From positions 372,001 through 436,000 of the forward strand of contig CANPUZ010000058.1 of the NCBI GenBank assembly GCA_947579665.1: DNA of 64,000 nt. The letters run 5' to 3'. This document shows, piece by piece, positions 63,395-64,000 of this stretch. The position numbers and the translations under genes are program-made. How positions within the stretch are numbered: position 1 is the stretch's first letter; each line of letters starts with the position of its first letter. This DNA is from Sympetrum striolatum (lineage: Eukaryota > Arthropoda > Insecta > Odonata > Libellulidae). Under the pieces are notes generated by a model. It had not been told where the DNA came from and searched no databases. It worked only from the letters and a program-made list of their open reading frames with translations.

Positions 63395-64000
63395 ATAAAG
63401 CAGAAATTCTGTGGGTTTGTTTGTTTGTTTTGGATTGGAGTCCACACCGTTTGCCCGATTCGCTACAAACTTTGCATACGTGTTCTCTGAGACCAGGAAG
63501 GAAATACTGCCGCATTTTTAATCGATAATTTTGCTGGATTCGAAGCAAGATCGCTCATATTCATTTCCATAAGAAATACACGTAGACTTCACTTTTATCG
63601 GTTGCAGGCTTTATTTCTTTTGAAGGATTAAATTAGAAGGAATGGTCGTACAGAGTCGAAACAAACACCAAAAGAAAGGAAATTGAACAAAGTATCTTAT
63701 TATAGCCGTGAAATATTGTTTTAGAATCGAAATTTCGAGAAATTCGACAAAATACGCGTAAATTTCCAAAATTTTCGATGTTGTAAACAACCAGTCCCCC
63801 TGACGACCGATCTCATTGTTGAATCCACGCATTTTCCCGTATAGAATAGAATGGGATATAAGTTGTGTATAATTAAAGGGTATTTCCTCATTGCGTTGAC
63901 CGACAAATTGAATTCAATCTACTTCTATATTCCCCTTCACAGGAATACATAAGTAGACTAAATTCTTAATTCGGTACCGCTGATTTGGGCGCTCCAGCTG
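63395..64000 (+). mobile_element. Helitron-like family B, copy running off the window
   Basis: Starts ATCTATAAAGCAGAAATTCT with GGAGTCCACACCGTTTGCCC. The B-box-like zone is decayed (GGATTCGAAGCAAGATCG near 63536). The internal block, CATTGTTGAATCC and TCAATCTACTTCTATATTCC follow. The last bases GGGCGCTCCAGCT match the B 3' end just before AG, so the terminal CTAG should begin about 2 bases before the window edge. Confidence 0.65.

Overview
The window is arthropod nuclear DNA, most likely from an insect with a repeat-rich genome. The evidence is a DD41D mariner-like transposase with an N-terminal DUF4817-type segment, a PF20700 ('Mutator-like')/Kolobok-type transposase relic, several non-LTR retrotransposon (LINE) relics, rolling-circle (Helitron-like) elements, spliceosomal splice signals and no operon-like gene packing. 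CpG does not look depleted. I cannot name the species. Almost all of the short open frames in the window are chance frames inside repeats.

I see no complete host protein gene. The best host-gene signal is one 40-nt candidate exon at 25845-25884 (+), with a branch site, a pyrimidine tract, AG, and a GTGAGT donor. If it is real, much of this window is intron. The only intact long coding sequence is the transposase at 44796-45857 (-), inside a 3076-bp element (43619-46694) with terminal inverted repeats (TIRs) of about 745 bp and TA target duplications.

Most of the sequence consists of nested, non-autonomous repeats. I use working names. Families A, B, C and D are Helitron-like: they have 5' TC(T)-type ends, a tRNA B-box-like GGTTCGA motif about 140-165 nt inside the 5' end, and 3' hairpins; B and D end in CTAG. 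Family A consists of diverged tandem units of about 150-190 bp, each with one B-box-like hairpin. B, C and D share an internal block of about 300 bp. Family E is a ~670-bp element of unclear class, with ACTTTCTCC near one end and CATCAGA at the other.

Layout. 0-12 kb: C, A and B elements, with a nested LINE/LINE/piggyBac-like structure at 2.4-4.1 kb. 11.8-13.2 kb: a ~190-bp satellite. 13-25 kb: B, E, A and D copies, a Kolobok-like element (18.8-20.0 kb), a tRNA-like sequence (23.3 kb) and a LINE ORF1 relic (24-25 kb). 25.8 kb: the candidate exon. 26.4-27.8 kb: a 20-bp satellite with a 240-bp higher-order repeat. 29-39 kb: two TIR elements, 123-bp and 187-bp tandem repeats, A, B and E copies, and an unidentified repeat-borne open frame (38.0 kb; relative at 58.7 kb). 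42-47 kb: a 16-bp minisatellite and the mariner-like element inside a family A copy. 47-56 kb: E, D, B and A copies and LINE relics. 56.6-57.9 kb: a second 20-bp satellite with an exact 280-bp higher-order period. 58-64 kb: the second repeat-borne open frame, a D copy, relatives of the mariner TIR, minisatellites, and a B copy running off the end. Between these lie a few short islands that look single-copy.

Nothing here works as a pathway. The common themes are rolling-circle-like mobile DNA carrying tRNA-like hairpins, and local amplification of short tandem repeats.
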